From the NCBI RefSeq assembly GCF_002803075.1, contig NZ_NNBK01000026.1, positions 32,486 to 96,485 of the forward strand: a stretch of 64,000 nucleotides of DNA, given 5' to 3'. Both the position numbers and the translations under genes were made by a program. This document shows, piece by piece, positions 8,976 to 17,374 of the stretch. The stretch is from Streptomyces sp. CB01373 (GTDB lineage Bacteria; Actinomycetota; Actinomycetes; Streptomycetales; Streptomycetaceae). How positions within the stretch are numbered: position 1 is the first letter of the stretch; each line of letters starts with the position of its first letter. The notes beneath the pieces were generated by a model, which was given only the letters and a program-made list of their open reading frames with translations, was not told the origin of the DNA and made no database searches.

Positions 8976-9095
8976 CAGGTCATGAGTGACAGCCATGTGG
9001 CCCCGGCCGGCTGTCCGGCAACCCTCCGTCCGTGGCGGGGTGCCCCGGGTGAGGACCAGGCCGTAGGCAGCGAGGCCTACGGCAAGCGCGGACCC
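8976..9095 (+). promoter_or_regulatory. SAM-IV riboswitch
   Basis: The leader carries the SAM-IV signature: GGTCATGAGTG opening (P1 GGTC 8978-8981 pairs with GACC near 9054-9057), CCGGCAACCCTCC internal core, GGGGTGCCCCGGGTGA, and an additional hairpin after P1 (CCGTAGGC 9061-9068 with GCCTACGG 9075-9082) followed by CAAGCGCGG. This class is known from actinobacteria and turns off sulfur-metabolism genes when S-adenosylmethionine is high. The target is the PLP enzyme at 9258. The exact 3' border is approximate. Confidence 0.9.
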
Positions 9096-9114
9096 CTCGC
9101 ATCACCAGGGGTCC
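9090..9114 (+). promoter_or_regulatory. Expression-platform hairpin downstream of SAM-IV
   Basis: A 7-bp stem (GGACCCC 9090-9096 with GGGGTCC 9108-9114) follows the aptamer and lies just before the ribosome site of the six-codon ORF at 9137. It could be the switching element or a terminator stem, but there is no U-run. The role is inferred. Confidence 0.45.
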
Positions 9115-9136
9115 TGGTCGTACGAGGGAGCCTTCC

Positions 9137-9157
9137 GTGAGCAAGCGAATGCGTTAG
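9137..9157 (+). CDS. Six-codon upstream ORF (VSKRMR)
   Basis: GTG AGC AAG CGA ATG CGT TAG, preceded by a good GAGGGAG ribosome site (about 7 nt spacing), sits between the SAM-IV aptamer and the PLP enzyme gene. It is too short to encode a working protein. It may be a leader peptide whose translation is what the riboswitch controls, or may couple to the downstream gene 100 nt away. No direct evidence of translation is available from sequence. Confidence 0.4.
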   Translation: MSKRMR

Positions 9158-9257
9158 GGCGTAGAGCCCCGCCTCCGCATCCCCCTTTCACCCTTCTCCA
9201 CGCTTGAGCCGTGTCCGCTCGCGTGGCGATGCCGCCTGCTTCCACGGGAGTTCACCC

Positions 9258-10643
9258 ATGTCCGTGTCCACGTCCGTGCCCACCGTTCCCGCCGACCAGT
9301 CCGTTCGCCGTGACATCCCGGAGCCGCTGCCCGTGCTGGGCCGCGACGTCACCGTCCCCCTCGTCACAGGCGGGGAGGTCACCTACGCGGCGCTCGACTA
9401 CGCGGCCAGCGCGCCCGCCCTCCAGCGGGTCTGGGACGACGTCGCCGCGTACGCGCCCTACTACGGCAGCGTCCACCGAGGCGCCGGCTACCTCTCCCAG
9501 CTCTCCACCGACCTGTTCGAGAACGCCCGCGGGACGGTCGCGGAGTTCCTGGACTGCCGTGCGGAGGACCAGGTGGTGTTCACCCGGTCCACCACCGACT
9601 CCCTCAACCTGCTCGCCCGCGCGCTGCCCACGGACTGCCAGGTCTTCGTCTTCGAGACCGAGCACCACGCCTCGCTGCTGCCGTGGCGGGACGCGCGGGT
9701 GACGTACCTCGACGCCCCGCGCACCCCGGAGCGCGCGGTGGCAACCCTGGAGAGGGCCCTCGCCGACCGCGACCCCCACGGCCCGGCCCTGGTGTGCGTC
9801 ACCGGCGCCTCCAACGTCACCGGCGAACTGTGGCCCGTACGGGAACTGGCCGCCGCCGCCCACGCGCACGGCGCCCGGATCGTCCTGGACGCCGCCCAGC
9901 TCGCCCCGCACCACCCGGTGTCCGTCCGCGACCTCGACGTCGACTGGGTCGCCTTCTCCGGTCACAAGCTGTACGCGCCCTTCGGCTCAGGCGTCCTGGC
10001 CGGTCGTGCCGACTGGCTGCGCGAGGCCGAGCCGTACCTCGCGGGCGGCGGCGCCAGCCGCACGGTGGCGCGGCGCGCCGACGGTGCCGTGGACGTGCGC
10101 TGGCACGAGTCGGCCGCCCGTCACGAGGCCGGCTCCCCGAACGTCATCGGCGCCTACGCCGTCGCCTCGGCCTGTGCGGCGCTGACCGAGGCCGGCTTCG
10201 ACGACCTCGTCGCGCGCGAGCGGTACCTGATCCGCAAGGTGCGGGCCGGTCTGGCCGAGGTGCCCGAGGTCAGGGTCCTGTCCCTGTTCGGCGACGACGC
10301 CCCGCGGGTCGGCGTGATCTCCTTCGTCGTGGCGGGCTGGAACAGCTCCCACTTCGCCGCCGCCCTCTCCGCCGAGTACGGCATCGGCGTCCGCGACGGC
10401 CTCTTCTGCGCCCACCCCCTGGTCCGCACGCTGCTGGGCGGCGATCCGCAGAGCCAGGGCGAGTGCGGCGCGCCCGAGGCCGCCCCGGGCGAGAAGTCCC
10501 TCAACGCCATCCGGGTGAGCTTCGGCGCGGGCACGCCCGACGAGCATGTGGACCGCTTCGTGGCCGCGGTGCGGGAACTGGTCCGCGAGGGCGCGAAGTG
10601 GACGTACCGCACGGAGGACGGCCGCTGCGTCCCCGCGGTGTGA
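9258..10643 (+). CDS. Aminotransferase class V, cysteine-desulfurase-like
   Basis: 461-aa fold-type I PLP enzyme. The PLP lysine is Lys237 in FSGHKLY. The PLP-histidine region ETEHHASLLPW and Asp in VLDAAQ are present. Near the C-terminus RDGLFCAHP places Cys384 where SufS-type desulfurases have their persulfide cysteine (RxGxxCAxP), so sulfur transfer from cysteine is plausible. Related isopenicillin-epimerase-like members remain possible. The ATG at 9258 has a GGGAG ribosome site; an in-frame start at 9204 lacks one. The SAM-IV riboswitch upstream ties it to sulfur metabolism. Confidence 0.85.
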   Translation: MSVSTSVPTVPADQSVRRDIPEPLPVLGRDVTVPLVTGGEVTYAALDYAASAPALQRVWDDVAAYAPYYGSVHRGAGYLSQLSTDLFENARGTVAEFLDCRAEDQVVFTRSTTDSLNLLARALPTDCQVFVFETEHHASLLPWRDARVTYLDAPRTPERAVATLERALADRDPHGPALVCVTGASNVTGELWPVRELAAAAHAHGARIVLDAAQLAPHHPVSVRDLDVDWVAFSGHKLYAPFGSGVLAGRADWLREAEPYLAGGGASRTVARRADGAVDVRWHESAARHEAGSPNVIGAYAVASACAALTEAGFDDLVARERYLIRKVRAGLAEVPEVRVLSLFGDDAPRVGVISFVVAGWNSSHFAAALSAEYGIGVRDGLFCAHPLVRTLLGGDPQSQGECGAPEAAPGEKSLNAIRVSFGAGTPDEHVDRFVAAVRELVREGAKWTYRTEDGRCVPAV

Positions 10644-10754
10644 TCCGCCCGCTCAGGAGCCCCGGGCGCTGAGGAGCCCGGTGCGGTCGGACGTCCGGAG
10701 ACTCCGGGCGTCCGTGGTGGTCAGGCGTTCGTCGTGGTCCGGCGCTCGCGCCGG

Positions 10755-11036
10755 TCAGGAGTCCAGGCCGATGGCGAACGCCGCCTCCAGGTCGTGCTGC
10801 GAGTACGTGCGGAAGGCCACGTGCGTGTCCGTCCCCTCGACGCCCGGGATCTTGCTGATCCGCCCCGGGATGACCTCCGCGAGGTCCTCGTGCTGCCGCA
10901 CCCGGACCATGGCGATCAGGTCGTACGTGCCGGTGACGGAGAAGACCTCGCTGACCGAGTCCAGTGAGGCGATCTGCTCGGCGATCTCGGGGATCCGGTC
11001 CACGCTGGTCTTGATGAGGACGATCGCGGTGATCAC
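10755..11036 (-). CDS. Stand-alone Lrp/AsnC ligand-binding (RAM) domain protein
   Basis: 93 aa, only the C-terminal regulation-of-amino-acid-metabolism domain of AsnC/Lrp regulators: alternating beta strands with SVTGTYDLIAMVRVRQHEDL, the part that normally forms ring oligomers and binds amino acids. There is no DNA-binding helix-turn-helix, so it is a small-molecule sensor or enzyme-like subunit rather than a regulator on its own. The GTG start overlaps the rhomboid stop by 4 nt (GTGA), so it is made together with the protease gene. The ligand is unknown. Confidence 0.85.
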   Translation of the reverse strand: MITAIVLIKTSVDRIPEIAEQIASLDSVSEVFSVTGTYDLIAMVRVRQHEDLAEVIPGRISKIPGVEGTDTHVAFRTYSQHDLEAAFAIGLDS

Positions 11037-11785
11037 GGTTGGTTCTCTCCCTCGGGGGCCGGAGCAGGGGCGGGCTTCACTCTAGTCTTCCGGCCGGACC
11101 AGGCCCACGCGCAGGCGAAGCCCAGGGCGAAGCCCACCACATGGGCCAGGTAGGCGACCTGCGGTCCCTCGGCGGCGCGTCCCGCGGCCAGCCACTGGAG
11201 GGCCGCCCAGAAGGGCAGTACCACCCACGCGGGAAAACGCAGCGGCAGGAAGAACAGGAACGGGAAGAGACTGGTCACCCGGGCGCTGGGGAACAGAAGG
11301 AGAAACGCGCCGAGGACCGCCGAGATCGCGCCCGAGGCTCCCACCAGGCTCTGCCCGGAGGCGGCGTTGGCGGCCGCGTAGCCCACCAGGGCCAGGTAAC
11401 CGCAGCCGACGTAGAACAACGTGAACCGGACGCGGCCCATGCGCTCCTCTGTCATCGCCCCGAAGACGTAGAGGAAGAGCATGTTGCCGAGCAGATGCAC
11501 CCAGCTGCCGTGCACGAACAGGGCCGTCGCGGGAGTGAGGGCGGCTCGCGGTGAGCCGGTGAACAAGTCGGCGGGGATCACGCCCCACCGCCGGAAGTAG
11601 GCCCGCTGGGCGAGCAGCAGCGCGTCCCCGGTGCCGTAGGAGGGATTGAGACCCGAGGCCGGGCCGGTCACGAAGATCAGGCAGCACAGGACGATCAGGG
11701 CGCACGTCACCGGCGCCTGCATGCTCCGTACCGCCCTGGCCGCCTCGATCGTCCGGGCGGTCACCGTGTACCTGTTGCCGATCAT
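11033..11785 (-). CDS. Rhomboid family intramembrane serine protease
   Basis: 250-aa membrane protein with about six helices. Family motifs: HGSWVHLLGNMLFLYVFG (His/Asn of the active site), catalytic Ser in GASGAISAVLGA, and the partner His in YLAHVVGFALGF. It cleaves transmembrane segments within the bilayer; the substrate is unknown. The ATG at 11785 gives the normal short cytoplasmic N-terminus. A further upstream in-frame start would overlap the divergent zinc-ribbon promoter. It is first in a two-gene unit with the RAM-domain gene. Confidence 0.9.
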   Translation of the reverse strand: MIGNRYTVTARTIEAARAVRSMQAPVTCALIVLCCLIFVTGPASGLNPSYGTGDALLLAQRAYFRRWGVIPADLFTGSPRAALTPATALFVHGSWVHLLGNMLFLYVFGAMTEERMGRVRFTLFYVGCGYLALVGYAAANAASGQSLVGASGAISAVLGAFLLLFPSARVTSLFPFLFFLPLRFPAWVVLPFWAALQWLAAGRAAEGPQVAYLAHVVGFALGFACAWAWSGRKTRVKPAPAPAPEGENQP

Positions 11786-11940
11786 GTGTACAGAGCATGG
11801 CGTAAGGGGACGCAACCGCACAGACCGCCTCGCCGCCGTGGATGGACCGGCGCCGAGTCCCCGCCAGGCCGTAGGGTTACGTGCCACACGCCCAGGGAAA
11901 CTGGCGCGTCACGGACCACAGAAGGAAGCGAACAGTCACG

Positions 11941-12180
11941 ATGACGGTTCCCCTGCCGACCGCCACGACGCGGTGGCGCTGCACCTTGTGCGGCAATCTC
12001 ACCCGTTTCGACGTGACCCGCTCGTCGAAGGTTGTCGAGTACGTGCACCTGGACCTGGCCGGAGAGCCGCAGGTCGAGGAGCGCGAGGTGGTCAGTGAGA
12101 CGATCGAGTCAGTGCGTTGCCGCTGGTGCAACGCCGTGGACCAGGTGGAACTCGTGGACAGGCCGGGCGCCGGCTCCTGA
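11941..12180 (+). CDS. Small zinc-ribbon protein
   Basis: 79 aa with two CXXC knuckles (CTLC near residue 14 and CRWC near residue 60) separated by a beta-rich stretch, the pattern of a zinc ribbon. It begins at an ATG preceded by GGAAGCGAACAG. It lies 74 nt before the NYN-domain gene on the same strand, so both may be expressed together. Function is unknown; nucleic-acid binding is a guess from the fold and the neighbour. Confidence 0.75.
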   Translation: MTVPLPTATTRWRCTLCGNLTRFDVTRSSKVVEYVHLDLAGEPQVEEREVVSETIESVRCRWCNAVDQVELVDRPGAGS

Positions 12181-12254
12181 GTGGAACGGGCCCGTACGGG
12201 CGACCCCCGCGGGAGGCCGCGGGGTATCGAGGCATTGAGGCATTGGGGTGACGG

Positions 12255-13604
12255 ATGGCGGAGACACAAGGCGGGGGGCCGGGCGACGGCGCCGCCGAGG
12301 TGCTCGACCGTCCCCTGCCCGACGGAGTGCGCCGCCGGGTCGTCCAGATCGTCTCCGACTCCTTCGGGGCACTGACGTTCGGGGAACTGCCCGCGCAGCT
12401 GCGGCAGTACGCCCGGTTCACGCCCAGCCGCCGGGCGAAGTTCGCCGGCAACGCTATGGCGGCCGCGCTCGAGACCGATCCGCTGTTCCGCCAGCGCGTC
12501 GGCGACAAGTTCAAGGAGGCCCAGCCGGAGCTGTCGGCCGCCCTCGACTCCGGCTCGCCGCCCCCGGCCGCGGACCCGCTCGACGTGGCGGCCGCGGCCT
12601 ACGTGCTGCGCCCGCCGGGCTGGGTGAAGCTGGTCGCCGCCGCGGGCGAGGAGGCCCAGCGGGCGGACGCCGAGCGCGCCGACGAGGAGAGCCGGGCCGA
12701 GCTGGAACGGCTGCGCGCCGAGCTGGCGGCGGCCCGTGAGCAGAACCGGGCCGACACCGAGCGGCTGCGCGCCGAGCTGGACGCCGTCCGGAAGGAAGCC
12801 GAGTCGCTGCACCGCAGGCTGCGGGCCGCGCACAGCGACGTCAAGCGCGGTGAGGCCGCGTTGCGCAAGGCGCGGGGCGCGCTGGAGGCCGCGCGGGCCG
12901 AAGGGCAGGCGCAGGTGTCCGGCGCCGAGAGCGAGACCCGCCGGCTCAAGGCGCGCCTGGGGGAGACGGAGGCCGCGCTGGAGGCCGCCCGCCGGGCGGC
13001 CCGCGAGGGGCGCAGCGTGGAGGACATGCGGGTGCGGCTGCTGCTGGACACCGTCCTCGACGCCGCCCAGGGGCTGCGCCGGGAGCTGGCGCTGCCGCCG
13101 GTGTCGGTGCGGCCGGCGGAGACCGTGGACGCGGTGGAGCCGGGCCGGATGACCCCCAAGGACATCGCCGCCCGCGCGCTGTCCGAGCACGATCCGGCGA
13201 TTCTCGACCAGTTGCTCGCGCTGCCGCAGGCGCATCTGGTCGTCGACGGCTACAACGTCACCAAGACCGGCTATCCGCAGATGCCGCTGGAGAAGCAGCG
13301 GCTGAGGCTGCTGGGGCAGCTCTCGCAGCTCGCCGCGCAGACCGGCGCCGAGGTCACCTGTGTCTTCGACGGGGCCGAGCTGGTCGCGCCGGTGCTTCTC
13401 GCGCCGCCGCGCGGTGTGCGGGTGCTGTTCTCCAAGCCGGGGGTCACGGCGGACGAGCTGATCCGTCAGCTGGTGCGGGCCGAGCCGCCCGGCCGGCCGG
13501 TGATCGTCGCCTCGACCGACCGCGAGGTCGCCGACGGGGTCGCGAAGGCGGGGGCCCGGCCGGTGGCCTCGGTGGTGCTCCTGAAGCGGCTCTCGCGCGG
13601 CTGA
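12255..13604 (+). CDS. NYN (YacP-like) domain protein with coiled coil
   Basis: 449 aa. A helical N-terminal domain occupies about residues 1-120, then a long charged coiled coil rich in Ala, Glu and Arg (about 130-260), then a C-terminal NYN/YacP PIN-like domain (about 325-449). Acidic active-site candidates there are in VVDGYNV, CVFDGAE and STDREVAD. YacP (Rae1) of Bacillus is a ribosome-associated endoribonuclease, so RNA cleavage is the likely role. The metal-binding aspartates look intact. It follows the zinc-ribbon gene in the same direction. Confidence 0.85.
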   Translation: MAETQGGGPGDGAAEVLDRPLPDGVRRRVVQIVSDSFGALTFGELPAQLRQYARFTPSRRAKFAGNAMAAALETDPLFRQRVGDKFKEAQPELSAALDSGSPPPAADPLDVAAAAYVLRPPGWVKLVAAAGEEAQRADAERADEESRAELERLRAELAAAREQNRADTERLRAELDAVRKEAESLHRRLRAAHSDVKRGEAALRKARGALEAARAEGQAQVSGAESETRRLKARLGETEAALEAARRAAREGRSVEDMRVRLLLDTVLDAAQGLRRELALPPVSVRPAETVDAVEPGRMTPKDIAARALSEHDPAILDQLLALPQAHLVVDGYNVTKTGYPQMPLEKQRLRLLGQLSQLAAQTGAEVTCVFDGAELVAPVLLAPPRGVRVLFSKPGVTADELIRQLVRAEPPGRPVIVASTDREVADGVAKAGARPVASVVLLKRLSRG

Positions 13605-13749
13605 AAACGGACTTAGGGCTGCGAAAAGCCTCAAGCGCAACATACAGGCTGCATTCCCGAATTGGCCGGAAGCGTCACGCGACGCAGGGTCAATAGGTCC
13701 TCACTGCTGGTGAGTTATGGGCAAAGAATGCAGCGAGTGGTGGGATTTT

Positions 13750-13780
13750 CCGCCGCAGGATTTGAATTCATCACGATGAG
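13750..13780 (+). promoter_or_regulatory. Possible promoter of the first NlpC/P60 gene
   Basis: The 238-bp gap before the NlpC/P60 gene is markedly AT-richer than its surroundings. TTGAAT and TAGGGT are separated by 18 nt within it. No known riboswitch pattern was recognised here. Position of the boxes is approximate. Confidence 0.3.
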
Positions 13781-13842
13781 GTCACTAGGGTCGAGCTCGA
13801 ACCTCCGAGCGGGTGATCACTCAGAAGAAGGAGCTCGCTTCC

Positions 13843-14883
13843 GTGGCGTCCCACCGTCGACCCAAGCAACCCAGCCGTACGCGTGTGACTGTGCTCACCA
13901 CCGCGGCGGCAGCGGCCGTAGCGATCAGTGCCCAGGCCGCCAACGCAGCCCCGAGCGCGAAGCCGAGCAAGGACGAAGTCAAGTCCAAGGTCGACGCTCT
14001 CTACGAGCAGGCGGAGCAGGCCACCGAGAAGTACAACGGGGCCAAGGAGAAGCAGGAGAAGCTCCAGAAGGAGATCTCCACCATCCAGGACAACGTCGCC
14101 CGCGGCCAGCAGGATCTCAACAAGCTGCGCGACGGCCTCGGTTCGCTGGCCGCAGGCCAGTACCGCACCGGTGGCATAGACCCCTCGCTCCAGCTCTTCC
14201 TGTCCTCCGACCCGGACGACTACCTCGACAAGGCCTCCACGCTCGACCAGTTGAGCGGCCAGCAGGTCGAGGCGCTGAAGAAGATCCAGGACAAGCAGCG
14301 CGAGCTCGCCCAGGAGCGGTCCGAGGCATCCTCGAAGCTGAAGGACCTCGCCGCCACCCGCACCGAGCTGGGCAAGAAGAAGACGGAAGTCCAGGGCAAG
14401 CTCGCCGAGGCGCAGCGGCTCCTGAACAGCCTCACCGCCCAGGAGAAGGCCGCCCTCGACGCCGAGCAGGAGCGGGCCAGCCGGGCCTCCGCCGACCGTG
14501 TGCAGCTGGGCAACGCCGCCGCCGCCCCCGCCTCGGGCCGGGCCGGCGCCGCGTTCGCCGCCGCCCAGTCCAAGATCGGCTCGCCCTACGTCTACGGTGC
14601 CACCGGTCCGTCCTCCTACGACTGCTCGGGTCTGACCTCGTGGGCGTACGCCCAGGCCGGTGTCAGCATCCCGCGCACCTCCGAGGCGCAGGCCAACGCG
14701 GGCACCCGGATCTACTCGCAGAGCCAGCTCCAGGTCGGCGACCTGATCATCTTCTACGGTGACCAGCACCACGTCGGTCTGTACGCGGGCAGCGGCCAGG
14801 TGCTGCACGCCCCGCGCACCGGCACCGTCGTGCGCTACGAGCCGATCAGCAACATGCCCTTCCAGTTCGGCGTCCGCATCTGA
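13843..14883 (+). CDS. Secreted NlpC/P60 peptidoglycan endopeptidase (copy 1)
   Basis: 346-aa exported cell-wall hydrolase. A signal peptide ends at about residue 38 (ANA-A). A long coiled coil (about 40-215) follows, then a C-terminal NlpC/P60 domain with catalytic Cys261 in YDCSGLTSWAY and His in DQHHVGLYAG. It cleaves within the stem peptide of peptidoglycan. GTG at 13843 has AAGGAG upstream; an in-frame GTG at 13813 lacks a ribosome site. The next gene is a paralogue with the same layout, and both begin with a near-identical (V)xSHRRP segment. Confidence 0.93.
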   Translation: MASHRRPKQPSRTRVTVLTTAAAAAVAISAQAANAAPSAKPSKDEVKSKVDALYEQAEQATEKYNGAKEKQEKLQKEISTIQDNVARGQQDLNKLRDGLGSLAAGQYRTGGIDPSLQLFLSSDPDDYLDKASTLDQLSGQQVEALKKIQDKQRELAQERSEASSKLKDLAATRTELGKKKTEVQGKLAEAQRLLNSLTAQEKAALDAEQERASRASADRVQLGNAAAAPASGRAGAAFAAAQSKIGSPYVYGATGPSSYDCSGLTSWAYAQAGVSIPRTSEAQANAGTRIYSQSQLQVGDLIIFYGDQHHVGLYAGSGQVLHAPRTGTVVRYEPISNMPFQFGVRI

Positions 14884-14892
14884 CGTCTCTCC

Positions 14893-14927
14893 GGGAGAGC
14901 CCCTCTCCCACTCGCCCGAACGGGCGA
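14893..14927 (+). terminator. Hairpins between the NlpC/P60 genes
   Basis: Two short adjacent stems (7 bp, 14893-14899 with 14903-14909; then TCGCCCG/CGGGCGA) lie 10 nt after the first NlpC/P60 stop. They may attenuate read-through into the second copy. Confidence 0.35.
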
Positions 14928-15128
14928 ATCCCGGCACCCCACGGTGACCCCGCGCCCCGCCCTGACCTGCGTCAGAGGCGGGGCGGCCGCGTTCGGTGCC
15001 CCCTCGGCGGCTTTGGCCGCGGTGTGTCCGCGCGGCTACTGTCTGGCGCGTTTCCCGCAGGCCGGGCGCTCGGCGCCCCGGTCACGGGAAGCGGTCAGTG
15101 TCCGCCAGTGGAGGGAGTACGGCTTCCC

Positions 15129-16151
15129 GTGGGGTCTCATCGCCGCCCAGCACCGTCCGGGTTCGACCGTGGCGCGGGCGCAGCGTTCTGCGTTCTGTCC
15201 GTCGCCGCCGCCGCTCTCGGCGCCGTACCGGCCACCTCGGCCGTCGCCGCTCCGCACGGCGACGCCCGGTCCGAGGTCGACCGCCTCTACCAGGAGGCCG
15301 AGAAGGCGACCGAGGCCTTCGACAAGGCAGGTGAGCGAGCCGACCTCCTGCGCACCCGGGTGCACGACCTGCAGGACCGCATCGCCCGGCGGCAGCAGCG
15401 CGTCAACGACCTCAGGGAGTCGCTGGGTTCGCTGGCCGGAGCCCAGTACCGCTCCGGCTTCGACCCGTCGATCGCCCTGCTGTTCTCCCGCGACCCGGCC
15501 GACTACCTCGACAAGGCCGCCACGCTCGACCGGATCACCGACCACCAGACCGGCGAGCTGAAGGCCCTGCGGCGGGTGCTGCGCGAACTCTCGCAGGACC
15601 GCATCGAGGCCACCGGCTCCCTCGCCGAACTGGACAGGAACCGCAAGGCGGCCGCGACCCACAAGCGGACGATCGAGCGGAAGCTCGCCCGGGCCCGGCA
15701 ACTCCTCTCCGCCCTGCCCACGTCGGAGCGCGCGGACTACGACAGGTCCTCCCGGTCCGGCCGCGAGGACCTCTTCCCCGGTCCCGACGCCGGCCCGGCC
15801 GCCTCCGGCCGCGCGGCCGCCGCCTTCGCCGCCGCCCGCTCCGCCCTCGGCCGTCCCTACGTCTGGGGCGCCAACGGGCCCACGGGATTCGACTGTTCGG
15901 GCCTGATGCAGTGGTCGTACGGGCAGGCCGGAGTGCATCTGCCGCGCACCTCTCAGGAGCAGCGCAACGCGGGCCGGCGGATCCCGCTGTCCGAGGCCCG
16001 GCCCGGCGACCTGGTCGTCTACCGCTCAGACGCCGGCCATGTCGCGATGTACGCGGGCAACGGCCGGGTGATCCACGCGCCCCACCCGGGCGCGCCGGTG
16101 CGCTACGACCCGGTGAACATGATGCCGATCTCGTCGGTGACCAGGGTCTGA
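15129..16151 (+). CDS. Secreted NlpC/P60 peptidoglycan endopeptidase (copy 2)
   Basis: 340-aa paralogue of the upstream gene: signal peptide (cleavage near AVA-A, residue 34), coiled coil, and NlpC/P60 domain with catalytic Cys256 in FDCSGLMQWSY and His in DAGHVAMYAG. GTG at 15129 is chosen because it reproduces the SHRRP N-terminus of the first copy and follows GGAGGGAG; an earlier in-frame start at 15024 would add an unlikely N-terminal tail. The tandem pair probably arose by duplication, and the second copy is more diverged in the linker. Confidence 0.9.
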   Translation: MGSHRRPAPSGFDRGAGAAFCVLSVAAAALGAVPATSAVAAPHGDARSEVDRLYQEAEKATEAFDKAGERADLLRTRVHDLQDRIARRQQRVNDLRESLGSLAGAQYRSGFDPSIALLFSRDPADYLDKAATLDRITDHQTGELKALRRVLRELSQDRIEATGSLAELDRNRKAAATHKRTIERKLARARQLLSALPTSERADYDRSSRSGREDLFPGPDAGPAASGRAAAAFAAARSALGRPYVWGANGPTGFDCSGLMQWSYGQAGVHLPRTSQEQRNAGRRIPLSEARPGDLVVYRSDAGHVAMYAGNGRVIHAPHPGAPVRYDPVNMMPISSVTRV

Positions 16152-16183
16152 CGGCCGTCCCGGTGCCGCCGTACGATCGGGAA

Positions 16184-17374
16184 ATGGCTGGTCGTGGGCA
16201 GGCGTCGAAATCCTTGGTGATGGCGGTGTGCCTGCTGCTGGCGTCCCTGACGGCCTGCGGCGGGCCGTCCGCGGCCGACACCGCGAGGGCCGAGGTGCAG
16301 CGGGTACTCGACCGGCGGGCGTCGGCGGTCCTCCATCACGACCCGGCGGCGTACGCGGCCACCGGGACCCGGGACCCGTACGCACGGGTGCGGGCCGTCC
16401 CGCTGACGGACTGGACCTACCGGCTGGAGAGCCTGCGCCGCAGCGGCGACACCGCGGTCGCGCAGGCCGAACTGCGCTACCGGGTCACCGGATACGACAA
16501 GGCGCCCGTCACCGCGGGCCGCACGCTGACCCTGTCCACCGGCGCCGACGGGAAGTGGTATGTCGACTCCGACCGGCCGCGGAGCAAGGCCGCCGAGCAG
16601 TTGTGGGACCAGGGCACGGTCTCGGTGGTCCACGGGCGCGGCAGCCTCGTGCTCGGCGTCGGACACGGCGACGCGGACCTGCGCGGTTACGCCCGTCTGG
16701 CCGACCGCGCGATACCCGCGGTGTCGGACGCCTGGGGCACGGACTGGAGCCGGCACGTCGTCCTGCTGGTCCCCGGGTCCCTCGAGGGCATGGCCGGACT
16801 GCTCGGCTCGCCCGCGTCCAACTACCGCGGCATCGCCGCCGTCACCACGGGCGAGACCGGGGGCGCGGGCCGGGCGCCCGCGGACCGGATCATCGTCAAC
16901 CCGGCCGCGTACGGCATGCTCGGCCCGCTCGGCAAGCAGGTCGTCCTCACCCACGAGACGACCCACGTCGCCACCCGCGCCCACACCAACGCCGCCACCC
17001 CGCTGTGGCTGTCCGAGGGCTACGCGGACTGGGTCGGCTACCGCGGCACCGGCCGCACCGCGGAGGAGGCCGCGCCCGAACTGCGACGGGCCGTGACCGG
17101 CGGGGACGTCCCCGCCGCCCTGCCGGCCGACGGTGACTTCGGCTTCGCCGGCGATCCGGCCCGGCTCGCCCGGGCCTACGAGAGCGGCTGGACGGCCTGC
17201 CGCATGATCGCCGACCAGTGGGGCGAGCGGCGCCTGGACGACTTCTACCGTGCCGTCGGCGCGCACGGCGTCCGCGAGGGCGCGGTCGAGAACGCCCTGC
17301 GAAAGGTCCTCGGCACCACCCTGGAACGGTTCACCGAGCAGTGGCGCGCGTATCTCGTGCGTCAGCTGGGCTGA
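16184..17374 (+). CDS. Putative zinc metallopeptidase lipoprotein (gluzincin)
   Basis: 396 aa. The N-terminal signal peptide ends in LTAC, a lipobox (Cys about residue 25), so the protein is probably anchored on the outer face of the membrane. A SnoaL/NTF2-like region covers about residues 30-140. A C-terminal peptidase part has HETTH near residue 260 and a downstream SEGYADW glutamate about 24 residues later, the HExxH+E pattern of gluzincins (M1-like). The substrate is unknown. Its last 13 nt overlap the end of the convergent glycosyltransferase gene. Confidence 0.82.
   Translation: MAGRGQASKSLVMAVCLLLASLTACGGPSAADTARAEVQRVLDRRASAVLHHDPAAYAATGTRDPYARVRAVPLTDWTYRLESLRRSGDTAVAQAELRYRVTGYDKAPVTAGRTLTLSTGADGKWYVDSDRPRSKAAEQLWDQGTVSVVHGRGSLVLGVGHGDADLRGYARLADRAIPAVSDAWGTDWSRHVVLLVPGSLEGMAGLLGSPASNYRGIAAVTTGETGGAGRAPADRIIVNPAAYGMLGPLGKQVVLTHETTHVATRAHTNAATPLWLSEGYADWVGYRGTGRTAEEAAPELRRAVTGGDVPAALPADGDFGFAGDPARLARAYESGWTACRMIADQWGERRLDDFYRAVGAHGVREGAVENALRKVLGTTLERFTEQWRAYLVRQLG

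Noticed and set aside
13605..13842. c-di-AMP (ydaO) riboswitch upstream of the first NlpC/P60 gene
   Set aside because: Such riboswitches are known before streptomycete wall hydrolases, but the conserved core sequence was not found here.
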